From contig CAYQSU010000060.1 in the NCBI GenBank assembly GCA_964420325.1, forward strand, positions 1-21,394: a DNA stretch of 21,394 bases, given 5' to 3'. The notes under the pieces were generated by a model. It was not told where the DNA came from, ran no database searches, and was given only the letters and a program-made list of their open reading frames with translations. This document shows positions 14,185-21,394 of this stretch, piece by piece (within the stretch, counting starts at the first letter, position 1; each line of letters starts with the position of its first letter). The DNA comes from CAYQSU01 sp964420325 (GTDB lineage Bacteria > Pseudomonadota > Alphaproteobacteria > Rhodospirillales > Defluviicoccaceae). A program made the translations under genes and the position numbers.

Positions 14185-14622
14185 ATGGCGCGCGGATTCC
14201 TCGCTTTCATTGCCCTGACCATGCTCGCGGCTCTCGACACGGCGGCAGCCACGGAGAAGAAGCCGTCGGCGTCGATCGAGATCCACCAGGTCCAGGTGGC
14301 GTTCCTGGTCGGCGGCGCCTTTGGCGGCGGCACTCTCCACTACGGCGGCAAGAGGTACGACCTCAACGTCGGGGGCCTCGGTATCGGCGGCATTGGCGCC
14401 TCGACCATCGATGCCAAGGGCGAGGTCTACGACCTCAAGAAACGCGGCGACATCGAGGGCGTTTACGGCCAGGCGCGCATCGGCTGGGCGATCGGCGACG
14501 CGGGAGAGGGAGACATGTGGCTGCAGAACGACAAGGGGGTCGTCATTCGCCTGCGCGCCACCCGCAAGGGCGCGATGCTGGCCATGGGCGCCGATGGCGT
14601 CGTCCTGACACTGAAGCAGTGA
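14185..14622 (+). CDS. Conserved exported protein of unknown function
   Basis: 145 residues from ATG 14185, with GGAGGAG (14171-14177) seven bases upstream. The signal peptide MARGFLAFIALTMLAALDTAAA is followed by a glycine-rich beta-type sequence: VAFLVGGAFGGGTLHYGGKRYDL, GGLGIGGIGASTID, VYDLKKRGDIEGVYG, then NDKGVVIRLRATRKGAMLAMGADGV. I recall similar short exported proteins in other Proteobacteria with the same GGGTL-GK-Y, GVYG and N-KGV blocks, but know no function. The pattern of repeated glycine turns suggests a small beta-sandwich or barrel. It is divergent from the EF-hand operon and convergent with the DUF971 gene, sharing a hairpin that covers both stop codons. Confidence 0.8.
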   Translation: MARGFLAFIALTMLAALDTAAATEKKPSASIEIHQVQVAFLVGGAFGGGTLHYGGKRYDLNVGGLGIGGIGASTIDAKGEVYDLKKRGDIEGVYGQARIGWAIGDAGEGDMWLQNDKGVVIRLRATRKGAMLAMGADGVVLTLKQ

Positions 14623-14656
14623 GCCGGGTCTCCGCTCGCTTGCAAGCGGGGCTCAC
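14619..14656. terminator. Shared hairpin between convergent genes
   Basis: The outer arms GTGAGCC (14619-14625) and GGCTCAC (14650-14656) enclose an inner stem CCGCT/AGCGG around CGCTTGCA. The hairpin contains the TGA of the exported-protein gene (14620-14622) and of the DUF971 gene (14653-14655). There is no T tract, so it may act as an RNA 3'-end barrier for both strands rather than a classical intrinsic terminator. Confidence 0.55.
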
Positions 14657-15024
14657 GGATCGCGGCTGAGGCCGCGTTCGGCCAGCGCGTTGAGGTAGTC
14701 CTGCCAGATGGCGTCGCGGTTCGCCCCCAGGTGGTAGAGATAGTCCCAGGTGTAGAGGCCGGTGTCGTGGAGGTCGTCGAACCGGATGCGGATCGCGTAG
14801 GTGCCCACCGGCTCGAGACCGATGATGCCGACGTGGCGCCGCCCGGCGACCACCGTCTTCTGCGACGGGCTGTGGCCCTGGACCTCTGCCGAGGGGCTTT
14901 CGACGCGCAACAGCTCGGCCGGCAGAGAGAAGCTCATGCCGTCCTCGAACTCGATATCGAGGATCTTCTCCTCCCGGCTGAGCCGGATCTCGACCGGATG
15001 GTGGCGATTGCCGTAGCCGTTCAC
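14653..15024 (-). CDS. DUF971 (GBBH-like N-terminal domain) protein
   Basis: 123 residues. The signature RHHPVEIRLSREEKILDIEFEDG, then FSLPAELLRVESPSAEVQGH, VGIIGLEPVGTYAIRIRFDDLHDTGLYTWDYLYHLG is the DUF971 domain, related to the N-terminal domain of gamma-butyrobetaine hydroxylases. Stand-alone members are often genetic neighbours of iron-sulfur assembly or metabolic genes, but their biochemical role is not settled. The start is a GTG whose bases overlap the stop of the Trm112-like gene (GTGA at 15024-15021), so translation is coupled. It is the last gene of the five-gene minus-strand unit that starts at 17410. Confidence 0.88.
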   Translation of the reverse strand: MNGYGNRHHPVEIRLSREEKILDIEFEDGMSFSLPAELLRVESPSAEVQGHSPSQKTVVAGRRHVGIIGLEPVGTYAIRIRFDDLHDTGLYTWDYLYHLGANRDAIWQDYLNALAERGLSRDP

Positions 15025-15227
15025 GGGCGCGCGGGCTCCTCGGGCTCGCTGTCGAGGGAACGCGCCTCGTCGACCAGCATGATCGGAATGCCGTCGCGGA
15101 TCGGATAGGCGAGCCGGGCCTGGTCGCTGACCAGCTCCTGGCGCGCGGCGTCGTAACGGAGCGGACCCTTGGTCAAGGGACAGACCAGGATCTCCAGAAG
15201 CTTGGGATCGACGCTGCGGTTGGCCAT
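15021..15227 (-). CDS. Trm112-like protein (UPF0434)
   Basis: 68 residues from ATG 15227, with a strong GGGAGGGGG upstream. The family signature PKLLEILVCPLTKGPLRYD, then ELVSDQARLAYPIRDGIPIML is clear. Eukaryotic Trm112 activates methyltransferases acting on tRNA, rRNA and release factors; bacterial short members are presumed similar partners, without firm proof. Only one Cys (ILVCPL) is present, so it cannot form the four-Cys zinc site of longer homologues. It is 37 bases downstream of the LON-domain gene and overlaps the start of the DUF971 gene by four bases. Confidence 0.9.
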   Translation of the reverse strand: MANRSVDPKLLEILVCPLTKGPLRYDAARQELVSDQARLAYPIRDGIPIMLVDEARSLDSEPEEPARP

Positions 15228-15264
15228 CTCGCCCCCTCCCGATGCTCGAACGTCCTTCGGTGTT

Positions 15265-15936
15265 TCAGTGCGCCGTCCCGGGGGACGAGCTTTCCATGCC
15301 GCAGATAGCCATTTCCAAGAGCGAGATCAACATCTCGGCACGGCCGGTGAAATCGACGCATTCGAGAAGCGCCTGCTTCTCGAGGGGACCGAACGGACAG
15401 GTCATGGCAAGCGCCGTCACCAAGGCTTCGTCGGACGCCTTCTCCACCGCCGACCAGTCGGCCTCGAGGTTCGAAATGCTGAGATAGGCGCGCACCGCGG
15501 CGTAGAGGCGCGTCCGGTCGAGGCCACTGACATCGGCCCAGGCGAGGTCGCTACCGAACGCCGAGAAGTCGGGTCGCACACGGCGGTAGCCGTCGATCAT
15601 CGGCAGCTCCTCGGCGATGCGGAACCGGCAGACACCCCGCAAGGCGATGTAGAAGCGGCCGTCCTCGGTCTCGCTGAACGACACGATGCGGCCGGCGCAC
15701 CCGGTCTTGTAGAGGTTCGCGCGGTCGCCGACCGGCTCATCGGGCGCCTGTCGCGGCTGGACCATGCCGATCATCCGGTCGCCGCCGAGGACCGCCTCGG
15801 TCATGCTGCGGTAGCGGGGCTCGAAGATGTGCAGCGGCAGATGGCCGCGCGGCAGCAGGAGAACGCCCGCAAGCGGAAAGATCGGCAGGATCTCCGGAAG
15901 CGTCTGGGCGGCGGGATCGGTGGCGGACCGGGTCAT
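15265..15936 (-). CDS. LON N-terminal substrate-binding domain protein
   Basis: 223 residues. It carries only the N-terminal (substrate-recognition) domain of Lon protease: LPIFPLAGVLLLPRGHLPLHIFEPRYRSM, then MIGMVQPR, GCAGRIVSFSETEDGRFYIALRGVCRFRI, followed by a helical part ending LLSLLEMAICGMES-like. No ATPase or Ser-Lys protease domain follows, as is usual for this stand-alone family in alphaproteobacteria. ATG 15936 overlaps the TGA of the thioredoxin-TPR gene (ATGA). The tight coupling suggests it works with that chaperedoxin in handling unfolded proteins, an inference from context. Confidence 0.9.
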   Translation of the reverse strand: MTRSATDPAAQTLPEILPIFPLAGVLLLPRGHLPLHIFEPRYRSMTEAVLGGDRMIGMVQPRQAPDEPVGDRANLYKTGCAGRIVSFSETEDGRFYIALRGVCRFRIAEELPMIDGYRRVRPDFSAFGSDLAWADVSGLDRTRLYAAVRAYLSISNLEADWSAVEKASDEALVTALAMTCPFGPLEKQALLECVDFTGRAEMLISLLEMAICGMESSSPGTAH

Positions 15937-16847
15937 GAGAACAGGATCGACGACAGCCGACGGCGGGACGAGATCGCCAGCGGATGGGTGCCGCCGAGGG
16001 CGTCGAACCACTTGACGAGCTGCTTGCGGGCGGCCTCGTCGTTCCAGGTGCGGTCCAGGCGGATGATCGCCAGCAGCTCGTCGATGGCGGCTTCCGGCGA
16101 ATGGTTCGCGTACAACGCCTTCGCCAACTCGAAGCGAGCGGCGAGATCGTCGGGATCCGCCTCGGCCCGTGCGCGGAGCCCCTTGACGTCTCCCGCCTTC
16201 ATGCCCTCCTCGGCGACTTCGATGGCGGTCACGGCGGCGGTGATCTCGGCGTTTCGGGCGAGATCCTGCGGCAGACCGGCAACCGCCTTGCGGGCGCCGG
16301 CGAGGTCCTTCTGGGCGACACGGGCGCGAACGAGGCCGGCAATCGCCCTGGGATCGGTCGGATCCTCCTTGAGGATCTGCGAGAACAGAGCCGCCGCGCG
16401 GCGGCCATCGCCCGCACCCAAGGCCTGCTGCGCCTGCTCGAAGGCGTCGTCGATGGGCGCCTTCGCGCCGCGGCTCAAGCGCTGGACGAACTCCCGGAGC
16501 TTGCTTTCCGGCTGGGCACCGACGAAGGCGTCGACGGGGCGGCCGCCGGCGAAGGCGTAGACCATGGGAATCGACTGGACGCGGAGCTGCACGGCCAGCT
16601 CCTGGTTCTCGTCGACGTTGATCTTGACGAGCCGGACGCTGCCGCCGGCCTGGCGCACCAGCGTCTCGAGAAGCGGGCCGAGCTGCTTGCAGGGGCCGCA
16701 CCACGGTGCCCAGAAATCGACGATGACAGGGACCTGCATCGAGGCTTCGATGACGTCGGCGACGAACGTCTCGGTGCTGCTGTCCTTGACCACGGACTGA
16801 CTGCCGGCGGATGGCGCAGGTTTCTGGGGATCAATGATCAGAGCCAT
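15933..16847 (-). CDS. Thioredoxin-TPR chaperedoxin (CnoX/YbbN-like)
   Basis: 304 residues from ATG 16847, giving the family-like N-terminus MALIIDPQKP; an ATG at 16883 is a less likely alternative. The thioredoxin domain (~20-125) has VPVIVDFWAPWCGPCKQLGP with Cys50 and Cys53, and SIPMVYAF with the cis-Pro. A TPR-like helical domain follows (~130-290: DAFEQAQQALGAGDGRRAAALFSQILKEDP). E. coli CnoX is a GroEL-associated holdase that protects proteins from oxidation; E. coli CnoX has SXXC-type chemistry while alphaproteobacterial members, like this one, keep a full CGPC and may also reduce disulfides. It is 74 bases after the deacylase gene and overlaps the LON-domain gene. Confidence 0.9.
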   Translation of the reverse strand: MALIIDPQKPAPSAGSQSVVKDSSTETFVADVIEASMQVPVIVDFWAPWCGPCKQLGPLLETLVRQAGGSVRLVKINVDENQELAVQLRVQSIPMVYAFAGGRPVDAFVGAQPESKLREFVQRLSRGAKAPIDDAFEQAQQALGAGDGRRAAALFSQILKEDPTDPRAIAGLVRARVAQKDLAGARKAVAGLPQDLARNAEITAAVTAIEVAEEGMKAGDVKGLRARAEADPDDLAARFELAKALYANHSPEAAIDELLAIIRLDRTWNDEAARKQLVKWFDALGGTHPLAISSRRRLSSILFS

Positions 16848-16921
16848 GTCTTGACCGTCACGTGCAAAAATCCTCCCATACATGGACGTTCGGAGCGCCG
16901 CCCGCAAGGACGGTGCCCCGG

Positions 16922-17410
16922 CTAGAGCTCCACGACCCGGGGTTCGTGACCGCAGGCCGAGAGAAAGGTCATCAGGTCGCCCGGCGTGATCGCCGTCGTC
17001 GCCTCGTTGGTCAGCGGATGGAAGTTCAGCCGCTCGAAGGCCATCATCTCCTGGTCGAGGACGACGCTGACCTTGCGCTCGCTGTCATTGATCACCGCGA
17101 ACGGCGTCACCGCCCCCGGCTCGATGCCCAGTGTTTCCTGCAGGACCTCGCCGCGGGCGAACGACAGCGGCGCCGCGCCGATGCGCCGGCGCAGGTCCTT
17201 GAGGTCGATCGGCCGATCCTCGAGCGCGACGACCAGCCACAAGGAGCCCTTCTTGTCCTTGAGAAACAGGTTCTTGGAATGCCCGCCCGCGAGTTCGCCG
17301 CGCTTCGCCTTCGCCTCGTCGACCGTGAACACAGGGGGATGACGCACCGTCTCGGTGGCGATCCCGAGCCGGGAGAGGAGGTTCATGAGGTCGTGTTCGC
17401 TGGCCGGCAT
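16922..17410 (-). CDS. Prolyl-tRNA editing protein (ProXp-ala/PrdX type)
   Basis: 162 residues. YbaK/ProX-type aminoacyl-tRNA deacylase that removes alanine mischarged on tRNA-Pro. Family features: TVRHPPVFTVDEA, the catalytic Lys46 in GGHSKNLFLKDKKG, LWLVVALEDRPIDLKDLRRRIG, and GIEPGAVTPFAVINDSERKV with VVLDQEM. The end, LNFHPLTNEATTAITPGDLMTFL, is standard for the PrdX subgroup. ATG 17410 (MPASEHDLM) is preferred although GGAG sits unusually close (two bases); upstream in-frame codons give no recognised sequence. It is the first gene of the minus-strand unit and lies back to back with the tRNA-Gly gene. Confidence 0.92.
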   Translation of the reverse strand: MPASEHDLMNLLSRLGIATETVRHPPVFTVDEAKAKRGELAGGHSKNLFLKDKKGSLWLVVALEDRPIDLKDLRRRIGAAPLSFARGEVLQETLGIEPGAVTPFAVINDSERKVSVVLDQEMMAFERLNFHPLTNEATTAITPGDLMTFLSACGHEPRVVEL

Positions 17411-17475
17411 GGCTCCGGACACTACCCTTGACGGCCGGCAAGACTCAAGCCCCGGGAGCGGCGCCATGATCGCCC

Positions 17476-17503
17476 TTGCAAAGGCCGGCCGAGTTTCTAA
17501 TAT
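17476..17503 (+). promoter_or_regulatory. Promoter of the tRNA-Gly gene
   Basis: TTGCAA (17476-17481) and TAATAT (17498-17503) are separated by 16 bases, each four of six to consensus. The tRNA begins 28 bases after the -10 element, a normal distance for a short 5' leader removed by RNase P. Confidence 0.45.
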
Positions 17504-17530
17504 CGTCGCCGGTCACCAGGCCCTCGGCGC

Positions 17531-17605
17531 GCGGGCGTAGCTCAGGGGTAGAGCGCAACCTTGCCAAGGTTGAAGTCGTGGGTTCGAATCCCATCGCCCG
17601 CTCCA
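17531..17605 (+). tRNA. tRNA-Gly (anticodon GCC)
   Basis: A full cloverleaf can be drawn. The acceptor GCGGGCG (17531-17537) pairs with CGCCCGC (17595-17601), discriminator T and encoded CCA (17603-17605). The D stem is GCTC/GAGC, the anticodon stem CAACC/GGTTG with loop TTGCCAA (anticodon GCC at 17563-17565), and the T stem GTGGG/CCCAT with loop TTCGAAT. It decodes GGC and GGU. Confidence 0.98.
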
Positions 17606-17638
17606 TCGTCCTGCCGACGACGAGCATGAGGCGCCGCC

Positions 17639-18790
17639 GTGCAGCATCGTGACGGCCGCCGCCGCTTGCTCAAGGCCGCCATTGGCCTCGCTGCCGGCGT
17701 CGCCGTCGCGCCCCGGCTGCGCCCCCTGGCGGCGGCCGAAGACCGGGCGTGGAGCCGGCCGCTCGCCGACCTGGCCGACGGCCGCTGGACCAAGATCCAC
17801 GAGCTCGATGCCGGCTTTCCCGTTCTGTTCCGCCGCCAGAGCCACGGCGGCAGCTGCTTCGATTCGAGGCGCGGGCGGCTGGTCCTGTTCGGCAGCGACA
17901 CGCATGGACAGGACTGGACCAACAGCCCCTTGTTCTTCGATCTCGGGACCCGCGCCTGGAGCCGCCTCTACGCCAACGATCCGCCGGAGAGCTACCGGGT
18001 GAACGCCGACGGGCTGCCGGTCGCCGGGCCGAACGGCGATCATCCGTGGGCGATGCACACGTTCGGCGCCGTGGTTTACGATGCGGACGGCGATCGCATG
18101 GTCGTCAGCAGCTATCCCGAGCATCTGAGGCCGGGGCGGTTCACCAATGCCCTCGCCCACGTCTGGCCGGGTGTCCGCCGGCATCCGACCTGGATGCTGG
18201 ATCTGGCGACCGGGAGGTGGGCAGCGCTGCCCGGAAAGGCGGAGCACTTCTTCGCCTTCGCCACCGTGTTCTGTCCCGACCGGCGCTCCGTCATCGGCTA
18301 CCGGCAGCACGCCGTGTTCGAGCTTGACCTCCGCGCGCTGGCTTGGCGGAAGCTCGCGCCGCAGGGCCTCAGCCGTTGGGGCGGCAACGCCGTATACGAC
18401 AGCCGGCACGGCGCCGTGGTCGCCTTCGGCAGCCACAAGAAGGACAACGACGTCGGCGTCTTCGAGCCCGCGTCCGGCCGCATTCGGACGATGCCGACGC
18501 CGGGGCCGCGGCCGCGGGGCGACCGTGGGGTGCCGATGGCGTTCCATGCGCGCATCGGCGCCACGGTGGCGGTGGTCGACCGCGACCCCGCGGCGCAGGT
18601 CTCGCCGCAGATCGCCGACACCTGGCTCTACGATCTGGCGCGCGACGCATGGACGCGGGTGGACGGCGCCAGCCTGCCGTTCGGCGTCGGCCGCAACTAC
18701 AATCTCGCCTACGCCCCGGGCGACGATCTCCTCGTTCTCGTCACCGACCCGCCGGGCCGGCACACGTCCGTGTACGCGCTGAGGCTCTAG
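17639..18790 (+). CDS. Tat-exported beta-propeller-like (Kelch/galactose-oxidase-like) protein
   Basis: 383 residues from GTG 17639. The N-terminus RDGRRRLLKAAIGLAAGVAVAP is a twin-arginine signal (RRRLLK) with probable cleavage after LAAA (about residue 33), so the protein is folded before export. The mature part has repeated blade-like units: GGSCFDSRRGRLVLFGSDTHG, TFGAVVYDADGDRMVVSS, TWMLDLATGRWAALP, VFELDLRALAWRKLAP, GGNAVYDSRHGAVVAFGS, TWLYDLARDAWTRVDG. The alternation of 'Y/D-x-GR-x-V-V-FGG' and 'W-x-x-L' strands is typical of Kelch-type propellers. No enzymatic motif is recognised. The start lies only 33 bases after the tRNA CCA end with a GAGG in between, so transcription may continue from the tRNA promoter. 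Confidence 0.75.
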   Translation: MQHRDGRRRLLKAAIGLAAGVAVAPRLRPLAAAEDRAWSRPLADLADGRWTKIHELDAGFPVLFRRQSHGGSCFDSRRGRLVLFGSDTHGQDWTNSPLFFDLGTRAWSRLYANDPPESYRVNADGLPVAGPNGDHPWAMHTFGAVVYDADGDRMVVSSYPEHLRPGRFTNALAHVWPGVRRHPTWMLDLATGRWAALPGKAEHFFAFATVFCPDRRSVIGYRQHAVFELDLRALAWRKLAPQGLSRWGGNAVYDSRHGAVVAFGSHKKDNDVGVFEPASGRIRTMPTPGPRPRGDRGVPMAFHARIGATVAVVDRDPAAQVSPQIADTWLYDLARDAWTRVDGASLPFGVGRNYNLAYAPGDDLLVLVTDPPGRHTSVYALRL

Positions 18791-18924
18791 CACGCGGAAA
18801 GGCGCTTCGGGGGACCCGCGAGGTCTCCCGTCGAAATTTCCGGGCTGTCTCCGCCGGCCGTTCGGCTAGACTGTGCCGGGTGTCGGGTACGGGCGGCGGG
18901 CCGCATCCACCCGGGGAGGAGACC

Positions 18925-21394
18925 ATGGCGCGCTACACGGAGGGCCACAAGAGCGATCTGATCAACAAGGCCGCAGACGTGGCGGTCAAGCGGCTGGGCC
19001 ACGACAAGGCCGAGACCGTGGCGAGGCTCGTCCGGCAGTACTACGCCCGTGTCCCGCCTCAGGACATCCACGGGGAAACCCCCGACACGCTCTTCGGTGT
19101 CGCCTTTTCGCATTGGCGGCTTGCCGCCCGGCGCGCGACCGGCGCCCCGGTCGTTCGCGTCTACAACCCCCGCCTCGACGAGCACGGCTGGCGCAGCGAG
19201 CACACCGTCGTCGAGATCGTCAACGACAACATGCCGTTCCTCGTCGACTCGATCACCGCCGAGCTCAACCGTCTCGAGCTCACCGTCCACCTGGTGATCC
19301 ACCCCGTGCTCAGGGTGCGACGGGACGCCGAGGGCACTCTGCTCGACCTGCCAGAGCCCGCGGATACGAACGGCGCCATCGCGGAATCGTTCATCCATGC
19401 CCAGGTGAGCCACCAGTCCGGGGAGCGCCTGGTCGCCATTGCCAGCGGCATCGAGCGGGTGCTGGCGGTCGTCCGCGCGGCGGTCGAGGACTGGCAGGCG
19501 ATGCGCGCGAAGCTTTCGCAGATCATCGAGACGCTGGACTCGGGCGCGCCGAACTGGCCGAGCGACGAGCTCGAGGAAGCCAAGGCCTTCCTCGCCTGGC
19601 TCCACGACAACCACTTCACGTTTCTCGGCTACCGCGAGTTCGCGGTCGACGGCTCGTCGATCTCCATCGTCGCGTCCTCGGGGCTCGGCGTGCTCCGCGA
19701 TCCCGGGACCTTCGTGTTCGACGAGGTCGCGAGGGCCGGTGAGCTGCCGCGTGCGGTCCGCGCCTTCGTCGCCGAGAAGCAGCTGCTCGCCGTCACCAAG
19801 ACCGACCAGAAGTCGAGCATCCATCGGCCGGTGCCGATGGACGCCGTCGGCATCAAGCGGTTCGATGCCGCCGGAGGCGTCGTCGGCCAGCACATGTTCG
19901 TCGGCCTGTTCACGTCTGCGGCCTACAACCGCCGACCTGATGAGATCCCGCTGCTGCGCCGCAAGATCAAGGCCGCGATCGAGCGCGCCAACTTCGATCC
20001 GGCGGGGCACAGCGGCAAGGCGCTCCTCAACATCCTGGAGACGTTCCCGCGCGACGAGCTGTTCCAGGTCACGGCGGACCATCTGTTCCGGACGGCGATC
20101 GGCATCCTGCATCTGCAGGAACGCCAGCGGGTCGCCCTGTTCGTGCGCCGCGACGACTACGATCGGTTTCTCGTCTGCCTAGTGTTCGTGCCGAGCGACC
20201 GCTACACGACGGATCTGCGCCTGGCGATCCAGGCCATCCTGGAACGGGCCTTCGGCGGCAAGGTGACCTCGCAGAACGCGGAGGTCGGCGATTCACCGCT
20301 CGCCCGCCTCTACGTCGTCATCCGCACCGCCAGCGGCAGGATCCCCGACTACGAGGTCTCGGAGCTCGAGGCCGAGATCGTCGACGCCATGCGAACGTGG
20401 TCCGATCGACTGGCCGGCGCGCTGATCGCGGCCCACGGCGAGGAGCGAGGCCTGCAGCTCTACCGCTCCTATGCCGAGGCCTTCCCGCCGGGCTACCAGG
20501 ACCGCTTCAACGCCGAGGAGGCCGTCGCCGATATCGACCTGATCGAGGCGACGCTGGCCACGGGAGAGATCGGTCTCACGCTCTATCGTCCGCTCGACGA
20601 AGCCCAGAACCGGATGCGGTTCAAGATCTACCACCCGGATGAGCCGATCATCCTGTCGCAGGCGCTGCCGATGCTGGAGCACCTCGGTCTCCGCATCATC
20701 GACGAGGTTCCCGACCGGGTGCACGTCGGCAGGGACGACAGCCGCACCGTGCTGATCCACGACTTCGGCATCGAGACCCGCAGCGGCGCCGCCGTCGATC
20801 TTGCCGCCGTTCGCGACGCCTTCGGGGAGGTGTTCCTCGACGTCTGGCACGGCCGCGTCGAGAGCGACCGGTACAACGGCCTGGTGCTCGAGGCCGGGCT
20901 CAAGAGCCGCGAGGTGACGATCATCCGCGCCTATTCCAAGTACCTGCGCCAGGCGGGCATCGCCTTCTCCGAGAACTACATGCAGGACACGATGATGGCC
21001 AACGCCGGGGTTGCCCGCCTCGCCGTCGATCTGTTCCGCGCCCTGCTCGATCCCGAGCCGCTGACGGCGCGGGAGGAGAAGGTGCAGGCGATCCGCTCGG
21101 CGCTGGCTTACGCCCTCGACCAGGTGGCGAGCGCCGACGAGGACCGCATCTTGAGGCGGTTCGTCGATGCCGTCGACTGCACGCTTCGCACCAACTATTT
21201 CCAGAAGGCCGAGGACGGCGCCGCCAAGCCCTATCTGTCGTTCAAGCTCGACAGCCGACGGCTCGAGGACCTGCCGCTGCCGAGGCCGATGGTCGAGGTG
21301 TTCGTCTATTCGCCGCGCATGGAGGGCGTTCATCTCCGCGGCGGCAAGGTCGCCCGCGGCGGCATCCGCTGGTCGGACCGCCGCGAGGACTTCC
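18925..21394 (+). CDS. gdhB: NAD-specific glutamate dehydrogenase, large type (3' end outside window)
   Basis: The frame is open from ATG 18925 (GGGGAGGA four bases upstream) to the window edge, giving 823 residues of a family usually about 1600. It oxidatively deaminates glutamate to 2-oxoglutarate and ammonia with NAD, linking amino-acid catabolism to the TCA cycle. The N-terminal regulatory part holds VEIVNDNMPFLVDSITAELNR (ACT-like), NHFTFLGYREF, KTDQKSSIHRPVPMD, ILETFPRDELFQ and LHLQERQRVALFVRRDDYDRF, all landmarks of this family. The last residues, GGKVARGGIRWSDRREDF, are the start of the catalytic domain. Upstream, TAGACT (18867-18872) could be a -10 element but no good -35 was seen. 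The assignment is secure; the subgroup and completeness of the catalytic domain cannot be judged here. Confidence 0.95.
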   Translation, partial: MARYTEGHKSDLINKAADVAVKRLGHDKAETVARLVRQYYARVPPQDIHGETPDTLFGVAFSHWRLAARRATGAPVVRVYNPRLDEHGWRSEHTVVEIVNDNMPFLVDSITAELNRLELTVHLVIHPVLRVRRDAEGTLLDLPEPADTNGAIAESFIHAQVSHQSGERLVAIASGIERVLAVVRAAVEDWQAMRAKLSQIIETLDSGAPNWPSDELEEAKAFLAWLHDNHFTFLGYREFAVDGSSISIVASSGLGVLRDPGTFVFDEVARAGELPRAVRAFVAEKQLLAVTKTDQKSSIHRPVPMDAVGIKRFDAAGGVVGQHMFVGLFTSAAYNRRPDEIPLLRRKIKAAIERANFDPAGHSGKALLNILETFPRDELFQVTADHLFRTAIGILHLQERQRVALFVRRDDYDRFLVCLVFVPSDRYTTDLRLAIQAILERAFGGKVTSQNAEVGDSPLARLYVVIRTASGRIPDYEVSELEAEIVDAMRTWSDRLAGALIAAHGEERGLQLYRSYAEAFPPGYQDRFNAEEAVADIDLIEATLATGEIGLTLYRPLDEAQNRMRFKIYHPDEPIILSQALPMLEHLGLRIIDEVPDRVHVGRDDSRTVLIHDFGIETRSGAAVDLAAVRDAFGEVFLDVWHGRVESDRYNGLVLEAGLKSREVTIIRAYSKYLRQAGIAFSENYMQDTMMANAGVARLAVDLFRALLDPEPLTAREEKVQAIRSALAYALDQVASADEDRILRRFVDAVDCTLRTNYFQKAEDGAAKPYLSFKLDSRRLEDLPLPRPMVEVFVYSPRMEGVHLRGGKVARGGIRWSDRREDF

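Noticed and set aside
17531..17605. tRNA-Gly as an integration (att) site
   Set aside because: No integrase gene nearby and no repeat of the tRNA 3' end seen elsewhere in the window.
17513..18793. Minus-strand open frame across the tRNA and the propeller gene
   Set aside because: It would run through a tRNA gene and is opposite a Tat-signal protein; no motif support.
18806..18835. Imperfect hairpin after the propeller gene, possible terminator
   Set aside because: TTCGGGGGACC against GGTCTCCCGTCGAA needs bulges and has no T tract; too weak to annotate.
18787..20112. Minus-strand open frame opposite NAD-GDH
   Set aside because: The plus strand encodes the well-known NAD-GDH N-terminal motifs without interruption.
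1..21394. CRISPR array, prophage or defence island
   Set aside because: No regularly spaced repeats, phage structural genes, cas genes or known defence domains were found.

Overview
The window looks like a chromosomal segment of a high-GC alphaproteobacterium, most like Rhodospirillales/Azospirillum relatives. This is inferred from gene content: an NAD-specific glutamate dehydrogenase of the large (~1600-residue) type, a ThDP decarboxylase that closely resembles the Azospirillum phenylpyruvate/indolepyruvate decarboxylase, a citramalate synthase, and a minus-strand operon of prolyl-tRNA deacylase, thioredoxin-TPR chaperedoxin, LON-domain protein, Trm112-like protein and DUF971 protein. No species call is possible from sequence reading alone.

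Layout. (1) 1-4700 is a rearranged, accessory-looking region. It holds a near-identical 31-bp repeat pair and the truncated 5' end of a class III cyclase gene. Next to these is a very unusual minus-strand gene in which a cyclase domain and membrane anchor are followed by two tandem TolB-like/TPR modules in one frame. Beyond a non-coding stretch lies a heavily decayed IS91-type element (tyrosine-recombinase start fused to Y2 transposase), joined directly to the remnant of a multi-pass membrane protein gene. (2) 4895-8369 carries a small lipoprotein gene, a lipid-anchored or exported alpha/beta-hydrolase gene and ipdC, all on the plus strand. (3) 8500-9234 has an orphan small gene and, on the other strand, a MIF/phenylpyruvate-tautomerase-like gene. 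(4) 9318-12728 holds cimA, a TrmJ-type RNA methyltransferase gene, and a PadR regulator paired with a permease-prefix-domain protein. (5) 12629-14013 is a minus-strand pair, a secreted four-EF-hand protein and cytochrome b561, translationally coupled. (6) 14185-14622 is an exported conserved protein. (7) 14653-17410 is the five-gene minus-strand operon named above, with three of its four junctions tightly spaced. (8) A tRNA-Gly(GCC) gene, a Tat-exported beta-propeller-like protein and the first half of NAD-GDH complete the window.

How genes may work together. IpdC and the MIF-like tautomerase act, by family, on the same class of substrates (phenylpyruvate, indolepyruvate), so their closeness suggests a local aromatic 2-oxoacid function. 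The 14.6-17.4 kb operon groups translation quality control with protein folding. The PadR/permease-prefix pair and the EF-hand/cytochrome b pair are each compact two-gene units whose roles cannot be read from sequence.

The strongest candidates for something new are the double-module cyclase protein with its truncated neighbouring copy, and the IpdC/tautomerase neighbourhood. I see no CRISPR array, intact prophage, toxin-antitoxin pair or biosynthetic cluster.
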